DNA from: Cyanobacteriota bacterium
Lineage (GTDB): Bacteria > Cyanobacteriota > Cyanobacteriia > PCC-6307 > Cyanobiaceae
Assembly (NCBI GenBank): GCA_026389315.1
Contig: JAPLIC010000071.1
Location: 1-49,256, forward strand
Length of the DNA: 49,256 bases
Reading direction: 5' to 3'
The position numbers were made by a program, and so were the translations under genes. This document shows positions 34,157 to 43,012 of this stretch, one piece after another (the first letter of the stretch is position 1; each line of letters opens with the position of its first letter). The notes below the pieces were generated by a model, which was not told the DNA's origin, made no database searches, and saw only the letters and a program-made list of their open reading frames with translations.

Positions 34157-36047
34157 CAGGGGGCCCTGCGAGTGCCGCCATTGTGCGTAGCCGTCGGCGC
34201 AGGGCGGCGTCCTGACGGCGGTCTGTGCGCAGCACCAGCAAAGCCAGGGGTTGGTCCAGGGCCCAGGCCAGCTGGAGCGCCAGATCGGCCCGGTTGGCAA
34301 CCCGGCGGCAGGGAACCCCATGGGCCGCCGCCAGGACCGAGGGATCCAGGGGTTGGGGCATGGCGAAGAGCCGCTCAAAATCCAGCGCCCCCTCAGGCTC
34401 GGTGCGAATGGGCAGCTGCTCGAAGATGCCGCCGCCACCGTTGTCGATCAACAGCACCGTCAGGCGACCGCCCAACTGGGGGCGCCAAAGCCAGCCATTG
34501 CTGTCGTGGAGCGCCGCCAGGTCGCCGCTCAGCAACACCAGGGAACCGAGGGCCTCGGCCAGCCCGCAGGCCTCCGAGAGGGTGCCATCGATGCCCGAAA
34601 CCCCCCGAAACCCGTGCATCGGCCGTGGCGGGCCCGTCGGATCAGCAAACGACTCCCAGTCCCGCACCGGCGAGCTGTTGGCCAGCATCAAGGGCAGGTG
34701 GGCCGGCAGCAGGCGGCTGAGCTGGCGCACCAGCACGGGTTCTTGCAGGGGGGACGGGCACCCGGTCGCCGTGGTGCCCTGGGCATCAAGGGCCTGGGCC
34801 AACAGCGCCTGTGCCTTCGCCTCGGCCTGGCTCCATTGGGCGGCCAGGGCGAGGGACGCGGGAGTGGGACCTGGGGCCTGGGGAGGCTCCCCAGTGAGGA
34901 AAACCCCGCTACCCAGCCCGGAGGCCGCCAGCCAACCCACCAACCCAGCGTCACTTTGGCCGGCCACGCGAGCCAGGGGATCCAAAGGACGGGGATCGGC
35001 TTCGGAGACCAACACCTGCCGCGCGTCCAGGGCGGCCAGCCAGCGCTCCAGGCGCCGACTCGCCGGCAAGGTTCCCAGCCGCAGCACCTGGGCGGGGGCC
35101 AGGCCAGGGTCCGCTCGCTCCAGCACCAGGTCGTAGGCGGCCACGGTCTCCAACTGCGGCTGGCCACGCAGCCCCGAGAGGGCATCGGCCAGCACGGGCC
35201 AGCCGGTGCGCTGCTGCAGCTGGATCAGGGCCTCCAGATGGGTGCTCCAGCGGCAGGGTGCTCCGCGCCAGGGTCCTGCCAACACCACTCCGGGCCGATC
35301 CGGATCCAGGCGCTGGCAGGCGGCAATGGGGGGCGGGGGGGGTGTTGGTGGTTCAGCAGGGGGAATCAAGATCTGGGGGATTTCCCGAGGCGCAGTCCCC
35401 TGGATTTGGCGCGCCCAGGCGTCCAGCAGGGGGCCACCGGCATGAAGGGGCTCTTCAAAAGCCAGGTTGAGGTGCACCGGGCCAGGGGGACTGCCCTGCT
35501 TGCGGCCCAGGCTCCAACGCCAGGCCTCCACGGCCAGGGCCTCAAGGCGAGACCCATCCAGGCCCGCCATACCCGTTGGCTCCGGCTCGGCCACCCAACG
35601 GCAACTGCAGCGCAGAAAATCCTGCTGATTGACACTTTGGTTGGCCCCGCAGCCCTTGAGCCTCTCGGGGCGGTCGGCGGTCAGCAGCAACAGGGGAATG
35701 GTGGCCAGATCGGCCTCCACGCAGGCCGGCAACAAATGGGCCACGGCCGAACCGGAACTGGTGATCACCGCCGCGGGCAATCCCTGGCCCCGACCGAGAC
35801 CCAGGGCGAAGAAGGCCGCCGACCTCTCATCGATGCAGGTGTACAGGGCCAATCCGGTGGGTTCGAGCAGGGCGGCGGCGGCGGCCAGGGGGGCCGAACG
35901 GCTGCCAGGGCACAGCACGACCTGGCGCAGGCCAAGGCGTTGCAACCCCTGCAAGAGCCCTAATGCTGCCCGCAGGTTGCCCCCGGGTCCCTCCTCAGGG
36001 GCCCCGGAGCCGGCGATCGGCGCCATGGGATCCGGGCGGGATGCCAC
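34149..36047 (-). CDS. menD: SEPHCHC synthase
   Basis: A 632-residue thiamine-diphosphate enzyme that joins isochorismate and 2-oxoglutarate in phylloquinone synthesis. Motifs: [36 protein letters not shown] (cofactor-activating glutamate), [38 protein letters not shown], and in the third domain [14 protein letters not shown] with [12 protein letters not shown] for the metal and cofactor. It is coupled to menB by an 8-bp overlap and is divergent from lepB with 48 bp between the starts. Confidence 0.95.
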   Translation of the reverse strand: MASRPDPMAPIAGSGAPEEGPGGNLRAALGLLQGLQRLGLRQVVLCPGSRSAPLAAAAALLEPTGLALYTCIDERSAAFFALGLGRGQGLPAAVITSSGSAVAHLLPACVEADLATIPLLLLTADRPERLKGCGANQSVNQQDFLRCSCRWVAEPEPTGMAGLDGSRLEALAVEAWRWSLGRKQGSPPGPVHLNLAFEEPLHAGGPLLDAWARQIQGTAPREIPQILIPPAEPPTPPPPPIAACQRLDPDRPGVVLAGPWRGAPCRWSTHLEALIQLQQRTGWPVLADALSGLRGQPQLETVAAYDLVLERADPGLAPAQVLRLGTLPASRRLERWLAALDARQVLVSEADPRPLDPLARVAGQSDAGLVGWLAASGLGSGVFLTGEPPQAPGPTPASLALAAQWSQAEAKAQALLAQALDAQGTTATGCPSPLQEPVLVRQLSRLLPAHLPLMLANSSPVRDWESFADPTGPPRPMHGFRGVSGIDGTLSEACGLAEALGSLVLLSGDLAALHDSNGWLWRPQLGGRLTVLLIDNGGGGIFEQLPIRTEPEGALDFERLFAMPQPLDPSVLAAAHGVPCRRVANRADLALQLAWALDQPLALLVLRTDRRQDAALRRRLRTMAALAGPPDA

Positions 36048-36095
36048 AGGGAAGCCTCAGGTGTTCAGGATGGGGGCATCCTGCCGGACCTGCCC

Positions 36096-36719
36096 ATGGA
36101 GCCTGTTCCCAAGCCCGAGGTCGCCCCCTCGCCAGGGGGCGTCCCCAAGGCGATCGAACCAGAACCGGGCCTGGGCCGTCAGCTGCTTTCCCTGGCTCTG
36201 TGGCTGCTGGTGGCCCTGCTGTTGCGCTGGGCCGTCATCGAGCCGCGCTGGATCCCTTCCGGATCCATGTTGCCCACCCTGCAACTGCAGGATCGAATCC
36301 TGGTGGAGAAGGTCAGGCCCAAGCTGCATCGCCCCCTCAAGCCGGGCAGTGTGGTGGTTTTTCATCCCCCGCCGGCCCTGGTGGAGGCGGGCTATGACCC
36401 CGGTTCGGCGCTGATCAAACGGGTCGTTGCCGCCGCCGGAGATCAAGTGGAGGTGCGCGATGGGCTGCTTTATCGCAACGGCCAGCCGGTGCCCATGGAT
36501 TGGGGCAACGAACCGATGGACTACAGGCTGGACCCCCTGACCGTCCCCCCCCACAACCTCCTGGTTCTGGGCGATAACCGCAACGCCAGCCTCGACTCCC
36601 ATCTCTGGGGGCCCTTACCCGAAGAGGAGGTCATCGGCACAGCTATTTGGCGCTACTGGCCCTTGAGCCGCTTCGGACCGATTCGGTTGTCCCCCGTCCC
36701 AGCCCCTGGGACGGCTTGA
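36096..36719 (+). CDS. lepB: signal peptidase I
   Basis: A 207-residue type I signal peptidase. A short cytoplasmic Pro-rich start precedes one membrane anchor (LLSLALWLLVALLLRWAV). The catalytic serine is in PSGSMLPTL, the general-base lysine in LIKRVVAAAGD, and the later boxes are VPPHNLLVLGDNRNASLDS and HLWGPLPEEEVIGTA. It removes signal peptides from exported proteins. It is divergent from menD and precedes the DUF760 gene by 60 bp. Confidence 0.95.
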   Translation: MEPVPKPEVAPSPGGVPKAIEPEPGLGRQLLSLALWLLVALLLRWAVIEPRWIPSGSMLPTLQLQDRILVEKVRPKLHRPLKPGSVVVFHPPPALVEAGYDPGSALIKRVVAAAGDQVEVRDGLLYRNGQPVPMDWGNEPMDYRLDPLTVPPHNLLVLGDNRNASLDSHLWGPLPEEEVIGTAIWRYWPLSRFGPIRLSPVPAPGTA

Positions 36720-36779
36720 AGAGCTGCGTTATGGTGCAGCGCAAGCCATGAGGCCGCAGGCCTGCCGAGCGGGAGTCCC

Positions 36780-37142
36780 ATGTTCAATCCGGAGTTCCTG
36801 ACCAGCGACAACGAGGCGATCAGCGGCAACTCCCTGATCCAATACCTGCAAGAGCAATCTCCGGATGTGCTTCAGAGGGTCGCCCGTTCCGCCAGCGGAG
36901 ACATCCAGGACATCATTCGCCACAACGTTCAAGGTCTGCTGGGTATGCTCCCGGGCGAGCAGTTCGAGGTCAAGATCCAGACCAGCCGCGACAACCTGGC
37001 TGGCTTGCTGGCTTCCGCGATGATGACCGGATACTTCTTGCGCCAGATGGAGCAGCGGATGGAACTGGAGGGTGCGCTATTTGGGAGCGATAGTTCAGAC
37101 CCGGATAGTTATATCGACGACCGGGACAGCCTTCAACTCTGA
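36780..37142 (+). CDS. DUF760 protein
   Basis: A 120-residue soluble protein: SGNSLIQYLQEQSPDVLQRV, then SGDIQDIIRHNVQGLLGMLP and the end MTGYFLRQMEQRMELEGALF. This is the DUF760 family, found throughout cyanobacteria and plastids; its molecular role is not established. A GGGAG sits 6-10 bases before the ATG. It marks the last high-GC gene before an AT-rich insert. Confidence 0.9.
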   Translation: MFNPEFLTSDNEAISGNSLIQYLQEQSPDVLQRVARSASGDIQDIIRHNVQGLLGMLPGEQFEVKIQTSRDNLAGLLASAMMTGYFLRQMEQRMELEGALFGSDSSDPDSYIDDRDSLQL

Positions 37143-37247
37143 CATTATAACTGATCACCTGAGGAATATCTTATTATATGTATCATCAATGTTTTGCAAT
37201 ATAGTGATAATTTGTACGCTTAATTAATTGAATATAATTTAGTACCA

Positions 37248-38132
37248 TTAAACTCTTTTAGAAAGCATTCTTGATAGAATACTCTTGGCGGTGCCCTTGG
37301 ATTTTAGGTAGGAAATATATAATGGATTCGCGCCCTTGAGCTGCCTATCCCTTTTCATCCAAATAGGATAATCACGAATATAGTCAAAATCAGGCTCCCA
37401 ACAATTGCCCAGGCTTGGATACCAACATTCAAAAACAGATACAGTTTGAATACCGTATAACTTGGCCAGTATGGATAAGATGGACTGATCCCAGCGATGC
37501 TGGATAAAGCCACTAAAATTTGGCGATCGGGAAGGGCTGTCATCAATCAGATGGACTCTTCCGCTAAAGATTCCATTCCACTCATCAATAAATTGCACGG
37601 ACTCCTTGCATTTGCGAATAACAAATGTGGTGGCACCAATTTGTTGACTTTGCGTGATCTCATGTCGATCTCTCACCCCAAACCAGTCAAATAGGTCTCC
37701 TTTTGTGAGCAAGTATTCCGCGTTATCAGGCAATGGTCTGCCATCATAGATTAGAGGATCAACAGGAACTTTGTTTTCAAACCCGAGAAATCCATAGGAA
37801 GCTTCTGCAGCCAAATTAAAATAGTCGTTTAACCGCCATATACCAGCCGGATTGAGATGGGAGCCGGCGTCAAGCCAGTGCAAGCAATCTCCTTCCTTGA
37901 TTTGCGCTAAAACCTGCTTGACTATGCGGGGCTTCCAGATATAATATCCATATCCTTTGTGATTTGAATTGAGGATACCTTGATACCTGTCTTTGAACTC
38001 TCTGTCCAAAGAGTGTTCCGATGCCCCGATAACCTGGGTATAAAAATTTAGATGTTTAGCTTGCTTGCATATTCTTTGTCGTGCTGCCTTCATACGGCGA
38101 TCAGTAAACGTAAGAAAAATTCGTTCACTCAT
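37248..38132 (-). CDS. glycosyltransferase-like protein of capsule/LPS type
   Basis: A 294-residue protein starting MSERIFLTFTDRRMKAARQR. Characteristic are KGYGYYIWKPRIVKQVLAQI and EGDCLHWLDAGSHLNPAG, the GYGYWxWKP...DAG pattern of putative capsule and lipopolysaccharide glycosyltransferase-like proteins. No signal or membrane segment is seen. ATG 38132 was preferred over one at 38195 because it starts the recognisable domain. The gene is AT-rich against its surroundings. It is divergent from the GT8 gene with about 170 bp of AT-rich spacer. Confidence 0.7.
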   Translation of the reverse strand: MSERIFLTFTDRRMKAARQRICKQAKHLNFYTQVIGASEHSLDREFKDRYQGILNSNHKGYGYYIWKPRIVKQVLAQIKEGDCLHWLDAGSHLNPAGIWRLNDYFNLAAEASYGFLGFENKVPVDPLIYDGRPLPDNAEYLLTKGDLFDWFGVRDRHEITQSQQIGATTFVIRKCKESVQFIDEWNGIFSGRVHLIDDSPSRSPNFSGFIQHRWDQSILSILAKLYGIQTVSVFECWYPSLGNCWEPDFDYIRDYPIWMKRDRQLKGANPLYISYLKSKGTAKSILSRMLSKRV

Positions 38133-38303
38133 AAGGGGATGGCTTCTTGATTTTGAATTGAATGGTGAAAATACCCGTTGCTTTTGCGAGCACATTGATA
38201 AATCATTTCAATTCCAACTCATTTACCGTACGACTTTAGCACAGTCGAACTGGTATGGTGTTGCGCTTGAAAACTGGTAACATGGCTCAAAATGAAATGA
38301 CCC

Positions 38304-39212
38304 ATGGATATCGTTTGCGCTACCGATGGTAACTATCTAGCCCATTGTGCGGCCATGCTGCAGTCGATAATCGCCAACGCGGACGATAACGAGATTAACA
38401 TCTATTTGATTTTAGACAATGTCAGCACGGAAGTGCTTGTAAAGTCAATAGAATATCTATGGCAGATCTGCCCTGCGTTAAACATCCTCAAGGCAGACCC
38501 AAGTGATGTTGTTGGCTTTCCAGTCAATGGTCACGCTACTGTAGCCACCTATTTCCGCCTGCTTCTTCCGGGACTATTACCAAGCAAGCTGAACAGGGTG
38601 ATCTTTATTGATTCTGACGCAATTGTTACCACGAATCTAAACGAACTCTGGAACACCCCCTTGCATGGTAAAGCCCTAGCCGCAGTTCCCGACCATTGGC
38701 TATCCTGTAGGGACCATGGCTATGTGCATGGTGAATATTTCAATGCTGGCATCATGTTGATTGATTTAGAGCGCTGGCGCAGCACCGATATCCTTGGCAA
38801 GGGCAGATCTTTTGCCCTTGCCAATCCACATCGACTGCGACACTGGGATCAGGATGTATTGAACCATGTCTTTAAAGATGATTGGGTAACCATTGGTGAA
38901 CGTTGGAATGCTTGTCCCCATCTTTATGGACTCCTACCGGAGTACAATCTCGATCCTGATCAACTCACTATTTCTGAAAAGGCTGCCATTAGCGATCCTG
39001 CCATTATTCATTTTGCCGGCCCTGGACCGATTAAGCCATGGAATGCACGTTGCCTCCATCCGCTCAAGCATCATTATCTCCAGGCAAAGTCTAAGACCCC
39101 TTGGGCTGATCAACCACTCGACGATTTGCCGCCAACAAAACTGGTGAGGCTTCGGAAAAAAGTTATCTTTAAAGCCAAAACAAAGTTAAAAGGACTACTA
39201 TTTCATTCCTGA
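38304..39212 (+). CDS. family 8 glycosyltransferase
   Basis: A 302-residue GT-A enzyme of family 8. It begins MDIVCATDGNYLAHCAAMLQ, has ATYFRLLLPGLLP, the metal motif VIFIDSDAIVTTNL (DSD), EYFNAGIMLIDLERWR, WDQDVLNHVF and the closing IIHFAGPGPIKPW with the histidine ligand. These are the standard GT8 blocks of LPS galactosyl/glucosyltransferases. A basic tail (RLRKKVIFKAKTKLKG) may bind membrane. It is AT-rich and pairs with the divergent sugar-transfer gene. Confidence 0.92.
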   Translation: MDIVCATDGNYLAHCAAMLQSIIANADDNEINIYLILDNVSTEVLVKSIEYLWQICPALNILKADPSDVVGFPVNGHATVATYFRLLLPGLLPSKLNRVIFIDSDAIVTTNLNELWNTPLHGKALAAVPDHWLSCRDHGYVHGEYFNAGIMLIDLERWRSTDILGKGRSFALANPHRLRHWDQDVLNHVFKDDWVTIGERWNACPHLYGLLPEYNLDPDQLTISEKAAISDPAIIHFAGPGPIKPWNARCLHPLKHHYLQAKSKTPWADQPLDDLPPTKLVRLRKKVIFKAKTKLKGLLFHS

Positions 39213-39382
39213 AGAGCAACAATCATAAGTCGCCAAATGTACCTCAGTGCTATTCATAATGATGAAAGTCTCTGCCATGAGCAAAACCAGCCCCCTAAGC
39301 ATTCTGGTACCTCACAGGTCTTTTAACTTCAATCTCTCTAGAAGGGCCAGTCGGACCGCTCGACTGGGGGGCCAACCTCCGG

Positions 39383-40987
39383 TTACACGACCGCGCCAAA
39401 CCTCATTCCCATCGGGTTTCCCCAATCGCCGCTGGCCTTGAACCCCCTGGGGTTGTGACAGAGATGGCGCAGGATCCAGAATAGCGGTTCGGGACTGGCT
39501 AGTCCAAGGGCAGTCGCCATCTCCTCCAGGCTGCGTTCCTGACCGTCGGCGAGCAGGTTCTCCAGCCGCGCTTTGAGGTCCAGGATCTCGGCAGCGGCCT
39601 TCTTGCCGGCCTCCACCCCAGGTTGGTGGTAGGCGTTGATGTTGACCAGTTCGCCATAAAGACCTACGGCCCGTTCAAATAGTGCGATCAGGGCGCCCAG
39701 GGACCGAGCGTCAAAACGCTCGATGGTGATCGTCAGGTTCTGACGTCCGCCATCACTGAGGGCCGAGCGGGTTCCCTGCAAGAAACCTTCCAGCACATCA
39801 CCCGGATATTCCTTGTCCAGGGCTTTGATGACCTCTGGATCATCCAGGCCCTCGATGAAGACCACGAAGAAGTTGTCCAGACCGTCGCGCAGTTGCTGGA
39901 CGTAGGCGTGCTGATCGGTGGATCCCTTGTTGCCGTAAACGGCTAGACCCTGGTGAACGACGGCTCCATCGCGATCCAATTTCTTGCCAATGGATTCCAT
40001 CACGAGCTGCTGGAGATAGCGACTGAACACCTCCAGACGGTCCCGGTAGGGCAGCACCACCATGTCGCGCAGGCCCCGGCCCCCCCCGGCGGCATACCAG
40101 CAGGCGGCCAGCAGGGCGGCCGGATTGGTGCGCAATTCCGGCACGCGGGTGAGACGATCCATGGCCGCCGCGCCGGCCAGGAAGCCCCGTAGATCGGCAT
40201 CGATGAGGGCCGCCGGCAACAGCCCGACGGCGCCCGTGATGCTGGTGCGGCCCCCCACCCAGTCGGGCAGGTCGAAACGGGCCAGCCAGCCTTCCCGCCG
40301 GGCCCGTTGGTCCAGAAGGCTGCCGGTGGTGGTGATGGCCACGGCCTGGGCTGCCCAGCGACCGCCAAGGGCCTCCAGGCGCGCTCGGGCCTGCTCCATG
40401 CCGATGCGGGGTTCCGGCGTGCCGCCTGATTTGCTGACAACCACCACCAACGTGGTCCTCAAACGCTCGCCCAGGGCTTCAAGGGTGGTGGCGAATCCCT
40501 GGGGATCGACGTTGTCGAAAAGATGGAAAGGGAGTCCCCGATGCGGTTGTTGCAGGGCCCGGATCATCAATAAGGGGCCCAGGCCGGAGCCCCCGATACC
40601 GATCCAGAGCACATCGCTGAAGGGGGTACCGCCAGGAGCGGCGATGGCCCCTGATCGCACCTGGCTGGCGAAGGCCTCCAGTTGATCGACCTCGGCGGCG
40701 ATGCGGGCCCCGACGGCGGCATCAGGGGCCAGCTGGTGGTCCCGCAGCCAGTAGTGACCGACCTGGCGGCCCTCATCGGCATTGGCGATGGCGCCGCCCT
40801 CAAGGCGCGCCATGGCGGCAAAGGCCCCGGCCATGGGGCCGACCAGACCGTCGAAATGGGACTGTTCCAGCCCCATGCGGCTGGCATCCAGCCAGAAGCC
40901 CAGGGATTGGTCATGCCAGAGCAATTGACAGAAACGCAGCCAGAGACCCCCCGGGTCATGGCCATCCAACGTCGGAAGCGATGTCAT
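39383..40987 (-). CDS. pgi: glucose-6-phosphate isomerase
   Basis: A 534-residue enzyme interconverting glucose-6-phosphate and fructose-6-phosphate, central to glycogen and pentose-phosphate flux in cyanobacteria. Motifs: VLWIGIGGSGLGPLLMIRAL, VVVSKSGGTPEPRIGMEQAR, VVLPYRDRLEVFSRYLQQLV, MESIGKKLD, GNKGSTDQHAYVQQL and NINAYHQPGVEAGKK. The length and order match cyanobacterial Pgi. The start is ATG 40987, leaving the divergent neighbour to begin farther downstream. Confidence 0.95.
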   Translation of the reverse strand: MTSLPTLDGHDPGGLWLRFCQLLWHDQSLGFWLDASRMGLEQSHFDGLVGPMAGAFAAMARLEGGAIANADEGRQVGHYWLRDHQLAPDAAVGARIAAEVDQLEAFASQVRSGAIAAPGGTPFSDVLWIGIGGSGLGPLLMIRALQQPHRGLPFHLFDNVDPQGFATTLEALGERLRTTLVVVVSKSGGTPEPRIGMEQARARLEALGGRWAAQAVAITTTGSLLDQRARREGWLARFDLPDWVGGRTSITGAVGLLPAALIDADLRGFLAGAAAMDRLTRVPELRTNPAALLAACWYAAGGGRGLRDMVVLPYRDRLEVFSRYLQQLVMESIGKKLDRDGAVVHQGLAVYGNKGSTDQHAYVQQLRDGLDNFFVVFIEGLDDPEVIKALDKEYPGDVLEGFLQGTRSALSDGGRQNLTITIERFDARSLGALIALFERAVGLYGELVNINAYHQPGVEAGKKAAAEILDLKARLENLLADGQERSLEEMATALGLASPEPLFWILRHLCHNPRGFKASGDWGNPMGMRFGAVV

Positions 40988-41157
40988 GGCCCCTCAGGAC
41001 GGCTTGGCGAGCCGTCGAACCGTATCCAGGCAACGGGTCGATCGGCAAGCGACCGAAACGCTCTGAGTGGGTGGACAGACACAAGACCGCGTCAACCGCC
41101 CCTGGGCTTGTGTTAAAAAGCTTTAAGAATGTCGTGTATGTTGCTGATTCCGTTCCT

Positions 41158-42072
41158 GTGACCCCAGTGTCCTTGAGCCGATCCAGGTTGAAGGCGCCAA
41201 GCAGACCCTACAGATTCGGGGTTGGCTCCAGGAACCCACGTCGCCCTTTCCTCCCGTCCCGCACGCGCCCGAAAGCCCTTTGGGGTCTAGCCCTGCTTGT
41301 TCTGGCAGGGCAGGTTTTGTTTCAAGCCCCCCTGCAGGCTTGGCGTACCAGCCAAATGCAGCCTGCCCATGCCAACAATATCCTTGGCCCCCTTTCAGTG
41401 CGATTGCCCAGCAGTGAGGGCATGAGACCTGACCCAGTTGACTTTTCCAACGACGAACTCCGCGAACTGAACCGTCGTTTCGGCGTCCACGGCCCCCAGC
41501 CTGCCCTGGCCCAGTTGTTCACCGAAGGGCTCGACCAACTTCAACCCCTGCGCAACCACACTTTGGGACGGCTGGAGGATCTGCGGCCCCTGATCATCAG
41601 CCACAGCCGCAGACAGGGGATCAATCCGATGCTGGTGGCGGCGGTGCTCTACGACGAGCTGCAGCATGCCAAACCCGGCGAAGACAACCCAATTGCCGTG
41701 CGCTCTGGCCTTTTTAATACCCAAGGTCCAGCCCAATTGGGTTTTGAGGAAATGGTCAAGCAGGGACAGCTTCCCGCTTCAGTCAGTCCCGAGCAAATTA
41801 CGGAAGCGCGCCTGAAGTTGTTGGACCCTGATCGCAATGTGGAACTTCTCGTCGGTAAGTTTGCCCGCCTCAGCCGGGCCCTTGGTCTGCCGCTGGGCAG
41901 GGTGATGATGGCCAGTGATTCGTCTGCGGATGCCAAGGCCCTGGCCACCTTGGCCTACCTACACAATGGCAAGCTTGATTATCCCGGCCGGATCCTGCGT
42001 TACATGCAGGATCCGGCCCTACATGCACTTATCTATGGCAGGCGCTCTTCATCCATCAGTGCCTTGATCTAG
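41158..42072 (+). CDS. exported lysozyme-like (DUF1402-like) protein
   Basis: A protein of about 304 residues. A basic start (RTRPKALWG) is followed by a hydrophobic segment (LALLVLAGQVLFQAPLQAW), a probable uncleaved anchor or signal. The main domain has ISHSRRQGINPMLVAAVLYD and ELQHAKPGEDNPIAVRSGLF, then AQLGFEEMVKQ, resembling lysozyme-like/DUF1402-type transglycosylase folds with a glutamate after VLYD. The start is uncertain: GTG 41158 is used, GTG 41110 and 41137 are alternatives; an ATG at 40981 would run into pgi. A wall-active role is inference. Confidence 0.65.
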   Translation: MTPVSLSRSRLKAPSRPYRFGVGSRNPRRPFLPSRTRPKALWGLALLVLAGQVLFQAPLQAWRTSQMQPAHANNILGPLSVRLPSSEGMRPDPVDFSNDELRELNRRFGVHGPQPALAQLFTEGLDQLQPLRNHTLGRLEDLRPLIISHSRRQGINPMLVAAVLYDELQHAKPGEDNPIAVRSGLFNTQGPAQLGFEEMVKQGQLPASVSPEQITEARLKLLDPDRNVELLVGKFARLSRALGLPLGRVMMASDSSADAKALATLAYLHNGKLDYPGRILRYMQDPALHALIYGRRSSSISALI

Positions 42073-42139
42073 CTTACGACCTTCTGGAATTGATGGAATA
42101 AAGATTTTTGTACAATTTTTTTGTTACACTCTAATGGTT

Positions 42140-43012
42140 TCAACAAAGTACACCCAGGGCAATCAGGCGTTCCTTGAGTTCATTCCATTGGAAGCTACGG
42201 GGGTCGGCCCTTTGACCACCAAGATCAACATAGCGATGGGTTGTAATGTTTTCAGCCGGGATCCGATAATGACGCATCCAGTTGGCTAAGACCAGGGCCA
42301 TGGAGTCGTATTGGGCCTGGGAGTAGCCACTGTGGCCAGGGGCATCATTTTCTCCATCAAGGGGGGTTTCGAGGCTGAGATGCAGGGCGAAATTGTTAAT
42401 GGACCCCCCCACTTTTGGGTTGGTGATGACCCATTCGCCATGGAAAGCAGAATTGCCGGCACCAAAAGCTCGGTTGGCAGGATCAAGAGCTTGAACGATG
42501 CGGCCATCCTCGCCAATCAGAACGTGATAACTGACCTGGTCATCATCATGGGGATGGGGAGTGACGAAGGTATTGATCGCCGAACTCAACCCGTAGACGG
42601 TTTCATGCAGCACGACCACCCGTGGCTTCGGGTCAATGCGATTGCCGAAGGCATCCTGTTTTTGGCGCTCGCTAAAATTGGAAGGGTGAATGCCGATGCG
42701 TTGCACCCGCTGGTTCAACTGGGCGTACTGATCTCGAAGCCGCTGGCTCAAGCCTGGGTCGGGGGCGAGGCAGGCATCGGTAAGGGGTGAGCGCCAGGGA
42801 GTTTGGGCGGGCGGCTGGGGCGCCGGCATTGGAGAGCCGGGCTGAACAGGTTGGCCGCGCCGCACGTCATCGAGAATTTCCAGCAAAGAAGAGTTCTGGC
42901 CACTGGAACTAGGGGAAGACATCAGCCCCCGGGCCAACCACAACACCAGGCCAGCACAGAAAACACTGGCGCCAGCCAAGGCCATGAGCAGCGGAGCCGT
43001 CCGGGGAGTCAT
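42140..43012 (-). CDS. N-acetylmuramoyl-L-alanine amidase (Amidase_2)
   Basis: A 290-residue envelope protein with an N-terminal membrane segment (LLMALAGASVFCAGLVLWLA) and a Ser/Pro-rich linker, then an amidase_2/PGRP domain: RVVVLHETVYGLSSA (zinc histidine), SYHVLIGEDGRIVQAL, and ITTHRYVDLGGQRADPRSF with the second histidine (THRYVDLGG where THxDVxGxK is usual). It cuts the bond between peptidoglycan sugar and stem peptide. The ATG at 43012 overlaps the M61 peptidase stop (ATGA), so the two are coupled. Confidence 0.9.
   Translation of the reverse strand: MTPRTAPLLMALAGASVFCAGLVLWLARGLMSSPSSSGQNSSLLEILDDVRRGQPVQPGSPMPAPQPPAQTPWRSPLTDACLAPDPGLSQRLRDQYAQLNQRVQRIGIHPSNFSERQKQDAFGNRIDPKPRVVVLHETVYGLSSAINTFVTPHPHDDDQVSYHVLIGEDGRIVQALDPANRAFGAGNSAFHGEWVITNPKVGGSINNFALHLSLETPLDGENDAPGHSGYSQAQYDSMALVLANWMRHYRIPAENITTHRYVDLGGQRADPRSFQWNELKERLIALGVLC

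Noticed and set aside
39213..39382. tRNA or small RNA between the GT8 gene and pgi
   Set aside because: No cloverleaf or conserved RNA block was found.
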